Of a DNA stretch of 64,000 nt, positions 35,505 to 44,329 are shown one piece after another (positions within the stretch are counted from its first letter, which is position 1; each line of letters opens with the position of its first letter). The position numbers and the translations under genes are program-made. The notes below the pieces were generated by a model. That model searched no databases, had not been told where the DNA came from, and saw only the letters and a program-made list of their open reading frames with translations. Source of the stretch: Paenibacillus sinopodophylli (lineage in GTDB: Bacteria > Bacillota > Bacilli > Paenibacillales > Paenibacillaceae); contig NZ_VDBO01000001.1 of assembly GCF_005930355.1 (NCBI RefSeq), forward strand, positions 2,540,107-2,604,106, written 5' to 3'.

Positions 35505-36086
35505 TTACCACCTCTCTTTTATGGTGAGATCAGGGTTTGTGAAGCTGTAATTTTGAATGATTTGGCGCTTTGTGGACTGATAAATTTGTGCTGATCGGTC
35601 ATAGTTTAGGGTTGCTACCTGACCTAGCTTTTCCTGAGTAGAAAACAATTCGTAGTACCGCATTTTGCAGTATGACGTGTATATGGTGATGTACCGATCA
35701 GGAAAATCGATTACATCAGTTTCTGTTGTGAAATAGGTGAGAATCTTGTAATAATCTATGTTCAACGTGTCAAGTGTCGGAAACGCTATAGGGAACTCTA
35801 TTAATCCGTTATATATACGGTAATTTACCGATAAATCTCGGTTAATACCTGCGTCAATATCACTTTCTAGCCACAACCGATTTATTTCCTTTGCGTCTAC
35901 TGGCAATGCGTAGGACAAGTCAGTTGTCGTTAACGCGATTTGGAACGTTGTAGCCGGAACATTTAGCGCTACGCCAATGTCCATATTCGCATCATTGCAC
36001 CAGTTGATGATTGATTCATGTTCAATGACTGTCATGCCTGTCTCTCGGATCACTACAGAGCGAATATCTCCTAACGTAACAGCCAT
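35505..36086 (-). CDS. Head-to-tail adaptor (SU10/P22 gp4-like)
   Basis: A 193-aa protein, MAVTLGDIRSVVIRETGMTV onwards. HESIINWCNDANMDIGVAL, a strand region LSYALPVDAKEINRLWLESD, and LNIDYYKILTYFTTETDVID then PDRYITIYTSYCKMRYYELF fit the short-tailed phage adaptor pattern, where the ring binds below the portal. The ATG at 36086 is preceded by GGAGCG. The open frame continues upstream but overlaps the 107-aa gene. Confidence 0.7.
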   Translation of the reverse strand: MAVTLGDIRSVVIRETGMTVIEHESIINWCNDANMDIGVALNVPATTFQIALTTTDLSYALPVDAKEINRLWLESDIDAGINRDLSVNYRIYNGLIEFPIAFPTLDTLNIDYYKILTYFTTETDVIDFPDRYITIYTSYCKMRYYELFSTQEKLGQVATLNYDRSAQIYQSTKRQIIQNYSFTNPDLTIKERW

Positions 36087-36090
36087 ATCA

Positions 36091-36414
36091 TCACGCTCCG
36101 AATGGGTCTGCGTACGCCTGCAGGTCGAATGAACCTTGAGCTGTAGCGCCATTAACGTATACAATCCGCGCATAGTACGCATGGCAATAGAATCGGAATG
36201 CTGCAGGTGTACCGCCTGTAACTGCTGCTGTATTTGATTGGTACCACGTTACTCCATCAAACGATTCCTGTAGGCTTATCGTCCCTGATTGATTTGCGCT
36301 TACTAGTCCCCTTATCTGGTTGTACATCTCCGACTTGAACACTGGTCCCTCGTATGTCGCATTCGACCCCAACGGTGTCGTTGACCGGTTCTTCACCGTT
36401 CTTATGCAGCCCAT
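36091..36414 (-). CDS. Beta-rich virion-associated protein, 107 aa
   Basis: MGCIRTVKNRSTTPLGSNAT onwards, with GPVFKSEMYNQIRGLVSANQ and SGTISLQESFDGVTWYQSNT. The pattern resembles small phage decoration or fibre domains that carry a galactose-binding-like sandwich. The first 52 codons overlap the 84-aa gene in another frame over 158 bases, an unusually long overlap, so either a frameshift joined two parts or both frames are used. Confidence 0.6.
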   Translation of the reverse strand: MGCIRTVKNRSTTPLGSNATYEGPVFKSEMYNQIRGLVSANQSGTISLQESFDGVTWYQSNTAAVTGGTPAAFRFYCHAYYARIVYVNGATAQGSFDLQAYADPFGA

Positions 36415-36511
36415 CTGTCATTCCCCTTTCGAGCATCTTTTCTAAGAGTTCATTTGTTCGGCGTTGCTCCACAATCAGCGCATTTAACGCTTCTATTTCA
36501 ATTCGGTACAT
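36257..36511 (-). CDS. Small coiled-coil protein, 84 aa
   Basis: MYRIEIEALNALIVEQRRTN then ELLEKMLERGMTDGLHKNG, a convincing amphipathic helix in the first 35 residues. GGAGG lies five bases before the ATG at 36511. The C-terminal half (DTVGVECDIRGTSVQVGD onwards) overlaps the 107-aa gene and is less protein-like, so the natural product may shift frame near 36400. Confidence 0.55.
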   Translation of the reverse strand: MYRIEIEALNALIVEQRRTNELLEKMLERGMTDGLHKNGEEPVNDTVGVECDIRGTSVQVGDVQPDKGTSKRKSIRDDKPTGIV

Positions 36512-36526
36512 GATTACCTCCATAAA

Positions 36527-36556
36527 GAAAAAAGGGGAGCATTAGCCCCCCCTACT
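36527..36556 (-). terminator. Terminator within the virion operon
   Basis: On the minus strand GGGGG and CCCCT pair around CTAATG-type loop bases, followed by TTTTTTCTTT. It overlaps the stop of the 58-aa gene. It should lower expression of the genes from 36511 downwards relative to coat and scaffold. Confidence 0.75.
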
Positions 36557-36728
36557 TCTTACCTTCCATAAGTCCGTTTTCGTTTAAAATGTCGATGAAT
36601 AAATTCCAACGCTCCGAACCAGCACGCTGCGCTTCGTCCATCGTGTTAGTGATTTTATGCTTGGCCGTGAATGGAGCCTTGCGTTTAGGCTCTCCTGTTC
36701 CAGATTCAAACCCTACTCTCTGCACCAT
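36552..36728 (-). CDS. Small virion-operon protein, 58 aa
   Basis: MVQRVGFESGTGEPKRKAPF then helix DEAQRAGSERWNLFIDILNE, ending LMEGKK. It is basic at the start and helical at the end, starts five bases after the stop of the 112-aa gene and ends at a terminator. GGAAGTGA serves as a ribosome site. Convincing by spacing and composition; function unknown. Confidence 0.6.
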   Translation of the reverse strand: MVQRVGFESGTGEPKRKAPFTAKHKITNTMDEAQRAGSERWNLFIDILNENGLMEGKK

Positions 36729-36732
36729 GGGA

Positions 36733-37071
36733 TCACTTCCGAATCACTTGAATTGTCCAACTACCCGATGCAAGGTCAATGGTTGTACCCAACGGGTTAA
36801 AGAAGGAAATTTTAACGGTGTTAGCAGCTGAAACAAAACCGAACGCCATTACGCCTTGCATATCATACGGAGGAAATAACTCAACGCGGTCTCCAAGCGC
36901 AGCGCCAGTCACGGTTATTCCCGCTGTCAAAGCTCCAGCAACAGTTGCAAGTGACGCAGGGTCAACCGTAACAGTTGCAATAAATAGGTTGGTTATATAA
37001 TCAACGTTAGCTGATCTGGTTTTCTTAATGCCAAGGGCTTCAGAATGAAGCCCCTTTTTAACTGTACTCAT
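36733..37071 (-). CDS. Probable head-associated protein, 112 aa
   Basis: MSTVKKGLHSEALGIKKTRS onwards, then a beta-rich Ala/Gly/Val/Thr domain (LATVAGALTAGITVTGAALG) ending ASGSWTIQVIRK. It lies 12 bases after the coat gene. Composition is like phage decoration or head-fibre proteins. No catalytic motif. Confidence 0.6.
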   Translation of the reverse strand: MSTVKKGLHSEALGIKKTRSANVDYITNLFIATVTVDPASLATVAGALTAGITVTGAALGDRVELFPPYDMQGVMAFGFVSAANTVKISFFNPLGTTIDLASGSWTIQVIRK

Positions 37072-37083
37072 CCAAAGCCCTCC

Positions 37084-38037
37084 TTATGTTGGGAAGTGTC
37101 CGTAACCAAATGACCAGTCAATCGTTCCGAAAGAGCAGCGTTTAACGACTTTGTATTTCGTAACCTCTGTATCAAAGTCGGTAATCGAGCCATTCTCCGC
37201 TTTGCGACGGTTGAACCATTTTTGTGCGTTCATCATACGAGTTTTATCTGCAGCAACCCATGTTTTGCGGTTAGTAAAGAACGGATTTACCACGACTGTG
37301 ATATCTCCCTCATAGATGTTGATGTTGTGATCTGCCGAATCTGGCTCGTACCCTTCACCTTTACCAGGAATTCCTGCAATCTGGAATGCACGACGAGCAT
37401 TGTAAGGCGCAACAAACAGCGTGTTTGGAATAACACCCATCAAGTTTCCGCGGTCATCCTTCCATTCCTGCATAGCCACCGCCGTATCGTCCCACGCATC
37501 GATGGAAAGTTCTGCAGTTCCTTTGTTGGATTGCACATCCACAGTATTTGTCGGGCTGTACGGGTGATCTGTAGCAAACAAAGCTTTTCCATCAGGCAAT
37601 GCAGCGTTGTACGTACGACCACGGAAGTCCACAGCAGCAGTTGTTTTGTCGCCGTTAATGAACCACTGAGCGCCTTGCATTTGCTCCGTTTTATACACAG
37701 CATCAGCAAGTGAGCGGATACGGTCACGGATTGCCGTAAGCTTCAGGTCATCAACAAAGTCGCGTTCAATCTCGCGGCCAAGAGAAAATTTCTTATGAGT
37801 GAAAAACTTCTGCCACAACTCATCCACATCAGCATAGAAAACTTGATTGTTGGAGTAGCCCCACTCTTCCATGAGACCTTCGCCGCCGATCATTTCAATG
37901 CTTTCAGTGTCCTTGGAAGATGATTGTACATCAAACATGAGAGGAATGAAGTCCTTCTTATTCTTCATTTCGCGCCCATACAGCTCGCGGAATACTGGTT
38001 CAAGCACATCACGATTCCATTGCAGTTTAGTTTGCAT
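37084..38037 (-). CDS. Major capsid protein
   Basis: A 317-aa protein. DGKALFATDHPYSPTNTVD resembles the Mu gpT-type coat motif LFxTDHP, with an E-loop-like N-terminal part (YSNNQVFYADVDELWQKFFT) and a C-terminal FGTIDWSFGYGHFP. Position after scaffold and decoration genes and before adaptor genes confirms it. HK97 fold inferred. Confidence 0.85.
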   Translation of the reverse strand: MQTKLQWNRDVLEPVFRELYGREMKNKKDFIPLMFDVQSSSKDTESIEMIGGEGLMEEWGYSNNQVFYADVDELWQKFFTHKKFSLGREIERDFVDDLKLTAIRDRIRSLADAVYKTEQMQGAQWFINGDKTTAAVDFRGRTYNAALPDGKALFATDHPYSPTNTVDVQSNKGTAELSIDAWDDTAVAMQEWKDDRGNLMGVIPNTLFVAPYNARRAFQIAGIPGKGEGYEPDSADHNINIYEGDITVVVNPFFTNRKTWVAADKTRMMNAQKWFNRRKAENGSITDFDTEVTKYKVVKRCSFGTIDWSFGYGHFPT

Positions 38038-38050
38038 CTATGAGTCCCCC

Positions 38051-38470
38051 TTAACCGAACACGCGTTTTTTAACTTTAACGCGGCACGTTGCTTTATTTG
38101 TGTTGATTTCAATAACAGAGAATGGCCCGCCAGTGATATCAGAAGCAAGTACAGACAAACCGTCTGCTGCTACATCGGCCACCTCAACGCCTACAACAAA
38201 CCCTACATCGGGCGTACCGGTGTAAGGAGCGTCGAACCAATCGCCCTCACGCGCAATAATGACCTCAAGCGCTTGGTTTGTCCCGGCTGCTAGTGTCTGG
38301 TTAGCAAAACCCGCAACGTTTGCTCCGTTTGTTGCTTTAGTCCAGCGGCCGGATGCAAGTTTCACCGCTTCACCTTGTGCAAATGCTTCTGCATTCGTGG
38401 CTAGAATGTGGCTTACTCGGCGTTCTGGTGATCCATAATCGTTAAATGCAAACTTAAATCCTTGTGGCAT
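38051..38470 (-). CDS. Head decoration-type protein
   Basis: A 139-aa beta-rich protein, MPQGFKFAFNDYGSPERRVS onwards, with ASGRWTKATNGANVAGFANQ and a KVKKRVFG end. It is placed between scaffold and coat, as capsid decoration or stabilising proteins often are, and resembles the DUF2190-like small head proteins in its alternating Gly/Ala strands. Confidence 0.65.
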   Translation of the reverse strand: MPQGFKFAFNDYGSPERRVSHILATNAEAFAQGEAVKLASGRWTKATNGANVAGFANQTLAAGTNQALEVIIAREGDWFDAPYTGTPDVGFVVGVEVADVAADGLSVLASDITGGPFSVIEINTNKATCRVKVKKRVFG

Positions 38471-38480
38471 ATTGATTACC

Positions 38481-39425
38481 TCACTTTTTCACGTATTTTT
38501 TAGCTGCTTTCGGATCTAATCCGAACATAGAAAAAGCCGATGCAAGTTCTGGAGGAACTTCCGCCTCCGACTCTGCACGGCCTTCTGTTTCGACTTGAGC
38601 GCGGAGCCCTAATCGTTGATCTTTAATTGCCTTTTGCTCCATTTGTTTCTTGGTTTGAGCTGTCAATGTGTTGCGATGTGCCAGTTCATAGGCATCTTTA
38701 GGGTCATATCCGCGTTCGATGCGCGATTGCATCTCAGGCGTAAACCAGTCAGGTGTGCCTCCCTCGCCGAATGCCTTGGAGCTTTCAGCAAGGTCGGGAT
38801 AAGTAGTATAGAGATCATTCCATTTACTAGCCGTCTGTAACTGAACATCATTGCGATTTCTCTCTTCTTGCTCGTTTTGACGAGAGAGGATTGCTTTATT
38901 TGCTTCCTGCAGCAATGGATGATTATCTAGCCACGCATCTAACTTAACAGGATCTAGACCAGCATCCTCAGCCTCTTCTCTGAGTTGGTCTCTCAAATCT
39001 TTAAAGTTATTGTGCTGTCTCTGCTGTGCTTCCAACTCCATGCGATCAAGGTTGGCTAGGTAATCATCTGTCTTATCGAATCCGTTGAGTTTGGCAGCTC
39101 GTTCGAGATTCCTTTCAAGCTCAGTTTGTTTACCTCGCACCTTGTCTAGCGCATAAGCTTTTTGCACATATTCGGGGAGTTTTTCGTCAGAGATATCGAA
39201 CTCCCGTTCCTCTTTATCAACCTTAACTTTGATCGTTTTCGCTGGCGTTGTGTCCTCTTTGGCAGGAGGCTCACCTTGTCCAGTTACATCGTTTTGATTG
39301 GCTTCTAACGCGTCTTGTTGTTCGTCTGGTACATCTAACCCAAACACTTCAAACGCGCTTGATATAGCCGCTTGCTGATCGTCTTGCTGTGCGGGTACGG
39401 TTTGGCTGCCGATTACCTCACTCAT
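38481..39425 (-). CDS. Scaffolding protein
   Basis: A 314-aa highly charged, helical protein with an acidic Gln-rich N-terminus and long helices (ERNLERAAKLNGFDKTDDYL, RDQLREEAEDAGLDP). The C-terminus is basic (PKAAKKYVKK), as in scaffolding proteins that contact the coat electrostatically. Two similar phrases occur at each end: SSAFEVFGLDVP and ASAFSMFGLDPK. Located between portal and coat. Confidence 0.82.
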   Translation of the reverse strand: MSEVIGSQTVPAQQDDQQAAISSAFEVFGLDVPDEQQDALEANQNDVTGQGEPPAKEDTTPAKTIKVKVDKEEREFDISDEKLPEYVQKAYALDKVRGKQTELERNLERAAKLNGFDKTDDYLANLDRMELEAQQRQHNNFKDLRDQLREEAEDAGLDPVKLDAWLDNHPLLQEANKAILSRQNEQEERNRNDVQLQTASKWNDLYTTYPDLAESSKAFGEGGTPDWFTPEMQSRIERGYDPKDAYELAHRNTLTAQTKKQMEQKAIKDQRLGLRAQVETEGRAESEAEVPPELASAFSMFGLDPKAAKKYVKK

Positions 39426-39483
39426 CTATAAAACCTCCAATACAAATAGCCCCTTGGCATGGGGCGGGGATAAGAATATATAA

Positions 39484-39510
39484 AAGGCCGTCCTACGACT
39501 AGGAACGGCC
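39484..39510 (-). terminator. Terminator after the portal gene
   Basis: AGGCCGT and ACGGCCT pair with further pairing CCTA/TAGG inside, followed by TTTATATA on the minus strand. A second hairpin (GCCCC/GGGGC, about 39451-39469) lies just before the scaffold ribosome site. Confidence 0.7.
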
Positions 39511-39512
39511 TG

Positions 39513-41657
39513 CTACTGATTGCTTTGCTGCATTTGGGCTACCTGCATTACATTTCCGAATTCGCTTTGTTTCTGTGATTGTGTCGCCTTCTCTGCATTG
39601 AGGATATAATCCCCCTCTGCCTTCATACGGTCAGTTTCCGCTTTAAACTGGTCTGTCTGCACCTTAGCGGAATCAGTCTGTTGCTTCGCTTCATCGACCT
39701 GACCGAGTTGTTTCTGCGTTTGTTCAAGCTGCTGAGTGAGTGTTTCAATCTGCTGGTTCTGCTGATCCATTTGTTGTTTAATTTGTGCTTCAGTATTCAT
39801 ACGCTCATCAATGATGCTAAATGGCTCCATACGCCCATTCTCGACAGTGTACTGCACAGCCTTAGCATCTATCATTGGCAGACCAGTTAGAGGGTTGATC
39901 AGATTAAACAAGTTGAATGCAGTCTGAATGTAATACTCACGGTCTGTAGGCTTTTCAACGCCTATTTTCACTGTGATATCAAACTCAGGCACGTATTCCT
40001 CTTGCACTTGCAACACCTCTGGTTTTTCTTGTCCTGTTTCTGGATCCTTAATCTTGTTACCTGTATCGTATTCAGACTGGACAGTTCCAATCATGGACTC
40101 ACGACTCAGCTTTACAGACTTACCTGTGACTCTCGCAATTCGCTCTGTAGTGTAAAACTGTGCCATGTCGTAGATATACTGCCTGAAAACCTCATCCAAA
40201 GCGTCTTCAATCAATTCGGTAGCAACAATCAAACGGTTATTAGCTGCAGATATGAGCGCCTTCGCTTGCTCTCCTGATTTAACATTAGAGCTCGCTTGTC
40301 CATTGGCTGAATCAAATTGACCTGGTATCTTCTGCAACATGTCTTTGTAGTACTCGAGCAGATTGAATACCGTTTGCGGTACGTTGACACCTTGCATCTC
40401 CTTGAGACCATCTAGTCTATTTACTTCCATCATGAATCCAGCAGATGCACGTTGTTGTCTAAACTTCTCAGGTTTAAGCAACGCATCGGGTTCATACATA
40501 ATTCCTGCGGTACCCTGCTTAGCCGTTGTCTCGACTGCAAGCTCCGCAAACTTATTAAGCATAATCTGCGGTTTCATCATGTCTCTCATGTACCCTTTGC
40601 CCCATGCATTATCCTCATCCGGGAACAATGTACGAGCAATTACCGGATACTGTCCATGGTCGTATACGTATGACTTATGCTCCAAGAACACGCCGCCTAC
40701 AGAGATGTATAAGCAATGAATGCCATTCATCGAACCTTTTGATTTAGCCAACGCTTCGGCTGGATCTTTACCTTCTGCCAGCTTATCTGCAGCCATTTCC
40801 TCGAACAAAGTCTTGTCTTCCTTTGTCATCAGTTTTGGCTTCCCTCGATACCAATACTCAAGCAGCCCAGCTGTCTTAATATTGCTTGTTCCATCGCCCG
40901 GTGTACGATCTGAATTGAATCCGCGCTTCGAGTATTCCTCTTGATCGTAGATATAAACATCGTCCTCATCCATGTCAGGCTGAACCTTTTCGCCTTGTTT
41001 AGGAAACCGTTGTTTAAAGTACTCCATCGGCTTGCGAAAGTGGAAAATATGAGCTGCGCCTTTCTGCAAATCAATGAAATCTCTAATGCGCGGATCAGGA
41101 AAGAACGTTCCGAGATCAACAGGGATGATATCATTTTGCCCAAGGAACCGGTACATACCTGATCCACCCTCGACAGTAGGGTCATATATAACCTTGTAGA
41201 TGAGTGGACCATGTATGACCATACGCCGGATAGCACGTATATGCTTCTGTTGGAACCGAATACTCTTCAGTTCATACGGCATATATGCAGTTAGCTCTTG
41301 CGCCTTCTGTTCATCGTTAGGCTCAGGTGGCTCAAACTCAGGATATGGCATCCATGAGCAAAGTTTGGCCGTTATACTCTCGATCTGACTCCACGCGATA
41401 TTATCAACGCTGTTAGGGCGCATCTGACTGACCTCTGGAGGACGCAAGCCATACCAATGGTCTCCACTGTAGAATCGTTGTTCCTCTCGCCACATTGGTT
41501 CCACACGCTGTCTATCACTTTTGAAGTATTGATAGTCGTTGTACGACATATCAACAAGCTTCTGTTGCTCAGGTGTATTAATAGGCTCCTTCTCTGCTGT
41601 GTCAGATGATCCAAACACGCCCGCAAAAGCTTCCTTGGCTTTGTCTATGACTGACAT
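39513..41657 (-). CDS. Portal protein, P22-like size
   Basis: A 714-aa protein. The N-terminal part has FKSDRQRVEPMWREEQRFYS and SQIESITAKLCSWMPYPEFE, the core IPVDLGTFFPDPRIRDFIDL. The C-terminal 90 residues are a Gln-rich coiled coil (QQNQQIETLTQQLEQTQKQL), like the barrel helices of P22-type portals. P22 gp1 is about 725 aa, whereas portals of long-tailed phages are usually 400-500 aa. It would form the dodecameric DNA gate. Confidence 0.88.
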   Translation of the reverse strand: MSVIDKAKEAFAGVFGSSDTAEKEPINTPEQQKLVDMSYNDYQYFKSDRQRVEPMWREEQRFYSGDHWYGLRPPEVSQMRPNSVDNIAWSQIESITAKLCSWMPYPEFEPPEPNDEQKAQELTAYMPYELKSIRFQQKHIRAIRRMVIHGPLIYKVIYDPTVEGGSGMYRFLGQNDIIPVDLGTFFPDPRIRDFIDLQKGAAHIFHFRKPMEYFKQRFPKQGEKVQPDMDEDDVYIYDQEEYSKRGFNSDRTPGDGTSNIKTAGLLEYWYRGKPKLMTKEDKTLFEEMAADKLAEGKDPAEALAKSKGSMNGIHCLYISVGGVFLEHKSYVYDHGQYPVIARTLFPDEDNAWGKGYMRDMMKPQIMLNKFAELAVETTAKQGTAGIMYEPDALLKPEKFRQQRASAGFMMEVNRLDGLKEMQGVNVPQTVFNLLEYYKDMLQKIPGQFDSANGQASSNVKSGEQAKALISAANNRLIVATELIEDALDEVFRQYIYDMAQFYTTERIARVTGKSVKLSRESMIGTVQSEYDTGNKIKDPETGQEKPEVLQVQEEYVPEFDITVKIGVEKPTDREYYIQTAFNLFNLINPLTGLPMIDAKAVQYTVENGRMEPFSIIDERMNTEAQIKQQMDQQNQQIETLTQQLEQTQKQLGQVDEAKQQTDSAKVQTDQFKAETDRMKAEGDYILNAEKATQSQKQSEFGNVMQVAQMQQSNQ

Positions 41658-41668
41658 TCATTCACCTC

Positions 41669-41887
41669 CTAATCCTCTAAATCAACACTATCATCGTCGT
41701 GGTAGCTCATTGGCTTTCTCTTAGGTGCTGATTCGCGCTCCACTTGCTTCTCGTGGCGCTTGTATTCACCGTAGTCCTTCGACATGAGTTTATTCGTTAG
41801 ACGGTCAATTGTACGCTGCTGCGACCACATAACCCAACAGGCAAATATCATCGCAATAAAAGCTATTGATGCAAATACCCAATCCAT
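41669..41887 (-). CDS. Small membrane-anchored protein
   Basis: A 72-aa protein with one N-terminal membrane helix (VFASIAFIAMIFACWVMW) and a charged tail (KRHEKQVERESAPKRK, ending DSVDLED). Placed between terminase and portal. Function unknown; not obviously a spanin since the host is Gram-positive. Confidence 0.6.
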   Translation of the reverse strand: MDWVFASIAFIAMIFACWVMWSQQRTIDRLTNKLMSKDYGEYKRHEKQVERESAPKRKPMSYHDDDSVDLED

Positions 41888-41896
41888 GCTATCACC

Positions 41897-42127
41897 TCAC
41901 CAAAACGTTTTTGATGTCCGGTCATCCTCGTCATCTCCAGACTGACTTCTAAACGACTTCCTGAACTCGTCCATAGTTTCGAATGTTGTTTGCCTTTTAT
42001 CCTTGTTCCATACTTCAATCCTGCCACCCATTTCAAATACTTGCTCTCTTCTTGCGTATTCCGCCACGTTTCTGGCGTTAATTGACACCATACCAACATC
42101 ATCGTAAGTGATAGCTATATAAATCAT
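41897..42127 (-). CDS. Hypothetical 76-aa protein
   Basis: MIYIAITYDDVGMVSINARN onwards, a short alpha/beta protein with an acidic C-terminus (QSGDDEDDRTSKTFW). Located four bases after the terminase stop on the same strand. No family recognised. The overlapping 79-aa frame at 41863-42102 is a shadow. Confidence 0.6.
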   Translation of the reverse strand: MIYIAITYDDVGMVSINARNVAEYARREQVFEMGGRIEVWNKDKRQTTFETMDEFRKSFRSQSGDDEDDRTSKTFW

Positions 42128-42131
42128 TTAT

Positions 42132-43583
42132 CTACCAAAACCCTCCGTAATTTGAGTTGCCTTTGTCATCATCGTCGTTATCAAATCTATCAACGCGGCT
42201 GGCTTTATTCTCCTTCTCTTTGTTGAACGGAAACGGCATAGGCATAGACATGCACCAATACCTAATGGCATCGGGTATGTGATCCAGCGAATGAGCAGCA
42301 ACATCTTCGGGATGAGTGTCGTCGTGCACCATTGATGGAATTGCCTCTATTGTTTTGATACATGTGTTGAATATCTTCAACTTGCTATGTTTGTATGTCT
42401 TTCCCGTTGCTCCGTCCACGGCATCATGGGGATGTAACCACTCCCTCATTCGTTTCCAGCCGTTGACGCGCTCCTTCTTCGCCTGCCTTAATGTAATTCC
42501 CATCCGCTGAAATATATCAGCAGGAGTGACGTTTTCGACTCTCGACCTATTCCAGAATGATGTATCAGCCACGCTATACACATATTCCTCATCTACTGGT
42601 GACAGCTTACGAACTGCTGCAACTTGCTCGCTAGTGACAAGCTTTGATTGCGATAACTCGCGGTACAGAATGGCATCATTTGTCTTGGGATCTACCGCAA
42701 ACCATAGACACACAAACGGATCGTTATAACCCTCGTCCATTGCCCTGTATCGTTTCCACTCCCTCGGTATAGCGAAAGGTTCAATGACGTTCACAGCGCG
42801 AGAGAAGCTTGAGAAGAACTGTCCCGCAAACGAATCCCAGTCACCTTCTAACAATTGCTTTCGCTCAGCATCTGCAAGTGACATGAGCCGAGCAACATAA
42901 CCAGGATCATTGTCTATGAGTGCTTTATTGTCAAAAACATTGGCTGGTATGAATATGCGCCTGCGAATGATTGGTTCACCTGCACTCGGCATACCATCCG
43001 GCCAATGCAATACATTTCCGTTATCGTCATACTCTTGCATGTGATGCACTTGTTCAGGAGGTCCTATATCAACGAATCTCCGCTTTACCCAACTGTGACC
43101 AACGCCACCGGGGTTAGTAGTGCTTTTAACAGATCGCGGATAAGGAGTGCTACCACGCAAACGAGATAGCATGTATGTGTACCAACGCTCTTCGAATTGG
43201 GTGAGCTCTTCCCATCGAATTACGTCATATTCTGCACCTTGATAATTCATGTAGTTTGAATCGTTGTCCCAATACGCTAATTCAATAACGCTTCCGTTAA
43301 CGAAGACCCATTCATGTTTTGATTGATTGTACTTGCCTATCGCCTTCTGGTACACCTGTAACGTCCTCATAATGATTGAACGCTGTAAGTCAGGAAATGT
43401 GCGCCTGAATATGATTTGTCTGCTGTGTGGATATTTGAGTGCGTATTTCAACGCATCCCATATCGTCGCTTCTGATTTACCGCCGCCAGCTGCACCGCCG
43501 TACAGTAATTCGTCGATATCTTTTGCTTGATGGTATTTGCATTGCCTTGGTTGCGGCTTGTATGGTATCTGAATGACTGCCAT
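42132..43583 (-). CDS. terL: Terminase large subunit
   Basis: A 483-aa packaging motor. The Walker A motif GGAAGGGKS is at about 29-37 and YDVIRWEELTQF gives the Walker B region. The nuclease half has RAMDEGYNDPFVCLWFAVDP and YSVADTSFW with the expected aspartates. The start at 43583 follows GGAG at good spacing and overlaps the end of terS by a few bases less than the longer TTG form. It cuts concatemers and pumps DNA through the portal. Confidence 0.93.
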   Translation of the reverse strand: MAVIQIPYKPQPRQCKYHQAKDIDELLYGGAAGGGKSEATIWDALKYALKYPHSRQIIFRRTFPDLQRSIIMRTLQVYQKAIGKYNQSKHEWVFVNGSVIELAYWDNDSNYMNYQGAEYDVIRWEELTQFEERWYTYMLSRLRGSTPYPRSVKSTTNPGGVGHSWVKRRFVDIGPPEQVHHMQEYDDNGNVLHWPDGMPSAGEPIIRRRIFIPANVFDNKALIDNDPGYVARLMSLADAERKQLLEGDWDSFAGQFFSSFSRAVNVIEPFAIPREWKRYRAMDEGYNDPFVCLWFAVDPKTNDAILYRELSQSKLVTSEQVAAVRKLSPVDEEYVYSVADTSFWNRSRVENVTPADIFQRMGITLRQAKKERVNGWKRMREWLHPHDAVDGATGKTYKHSKLKIFNTCIKTIEAIPSMVHDDTHPEDVAAHSLDHIPDAIRYWCMSMPMPFPFNKEKENKASRVDRFDNDDDDKGNSNYGGFW

Positions 43584-43587
43584 ACAA

Positions 43588-43980
43588 TCACTCCATTCCT
43601 GCGTCAAACACAACGGTCAACGTTCCCTCAGTGTTCACATCAGCAACTATTTTATCTGTCGGTTTATAACCAGCTCGATCAAGTAAATCTCTAGCTGCTA
43701 CTAACCTATCTTTAGGTGGTACACCGGGATCATTCATGATCTCTTTCAATACTCCATAAGCTTCAACAGCATCAGCAGTGAACAATTCTCGCAAATCCCT
43801 GTTGAGATTCTGTTCGGTTTTGTTGAGATATTGTTGAATCCCAACATTTTTCAACAACCTACTACCTTGACTATATGCTGTTTTTTCACTGTAACCTGCA
43901 GCTATTGCTGCTTGAGTCATATTACTACTCTTGAGGTACTCAGTGACAAATATCATCTGTTTTGGACTCAAGTCAGCCAT
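43588..43980 (-). CDS. terS: Terminase small subunit
   Basis: A 130-aa protein of the Terminase_2 family. LSPKQMIFVTEYLKSSNMTQ then AAIAAGYSEKTAYSQGSRLL is the typical HTH recognition region. It would bind the pac or cos site, which often lies in or near this gene. It is directly followed by terL. Confidence 0.9.
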   Translation of the reverse strand: MADLSPKQMIFVTEYLKSSNMTQAAIAAGYSEKTAYSQGSRLLKNVGIQQYLNKTEQNLNRDLRELFTADAVEAYGVLKEIMNDPGVPPKDRLVAARDLLDRAGYKPTDKIVADVNTEGTLTVVFDAGME

Positions 43981-43984
43981 TCGA

Positions 43985-44329
43985 TCACTCCCCTATAACA
44001 CAAAAGTATATTGTCGCTCCAGACACAAACCCTACGCTGCCCAATACGTTAATGGACAACACTGTAACGCCTGTAAATGCCCTCGCCGTAGCCGATACGT
44101 ACTTGCCTGCTAAATTGATCTCTCTCAACTCCGCGCTAGGTGTATTTATCGCCGTTGAATTGCTCAAGCTGCTCACGAACGCCTTGTACACCACACCCAG
44201 CAACGATTGTCCTGTAGCAGTGCCATCATCTGTGAAGTAAAATGTCGCTATCCCTGAAACGTTAGTGACTGCCTCTCCTGTGATGATCTTTGCGTTAGGA
44301 TGCTGTACTAATGCGTCAATGTAGTTCAT
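43985..44329 (-). CDS. Hypothetical beta-rich protein, 114 aa
   Basis: MNYIDALVQHPNAKIITGEA onwards, Val/Thr/Ser/Gly-rich with no charges clustered. Such composition is usual for virion surface proteins. The start overlaps the stop of the 225-aa gene by four bases. Located before terS rather than in the head cluster. Confidence 0.55.
   Translation of the reverse strand: MNYIDALVQHPNAKIITGEAVTNVSGIATFYFTDDGTATGQSLLGVVYKAFVSSLSNSTAINTPSAELREINLAGKYVSATARAFTGVTVLSINVLGSVGFVSGATIYFCVIGE

Noticed and set aside
33270..36523. Tail assembly chaperone frameshift pair
   Set aside because: No G/GT-type gene pair or tape measure follows, so the 107/84-aa overlap is not interpreted as a long-tail chaperone.
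41863..42102. 79-aa minus-strand frame
   Set aside because: Shadow of the 76-aa gene at 41897-42127, which has the better composition and spacing after terminase.
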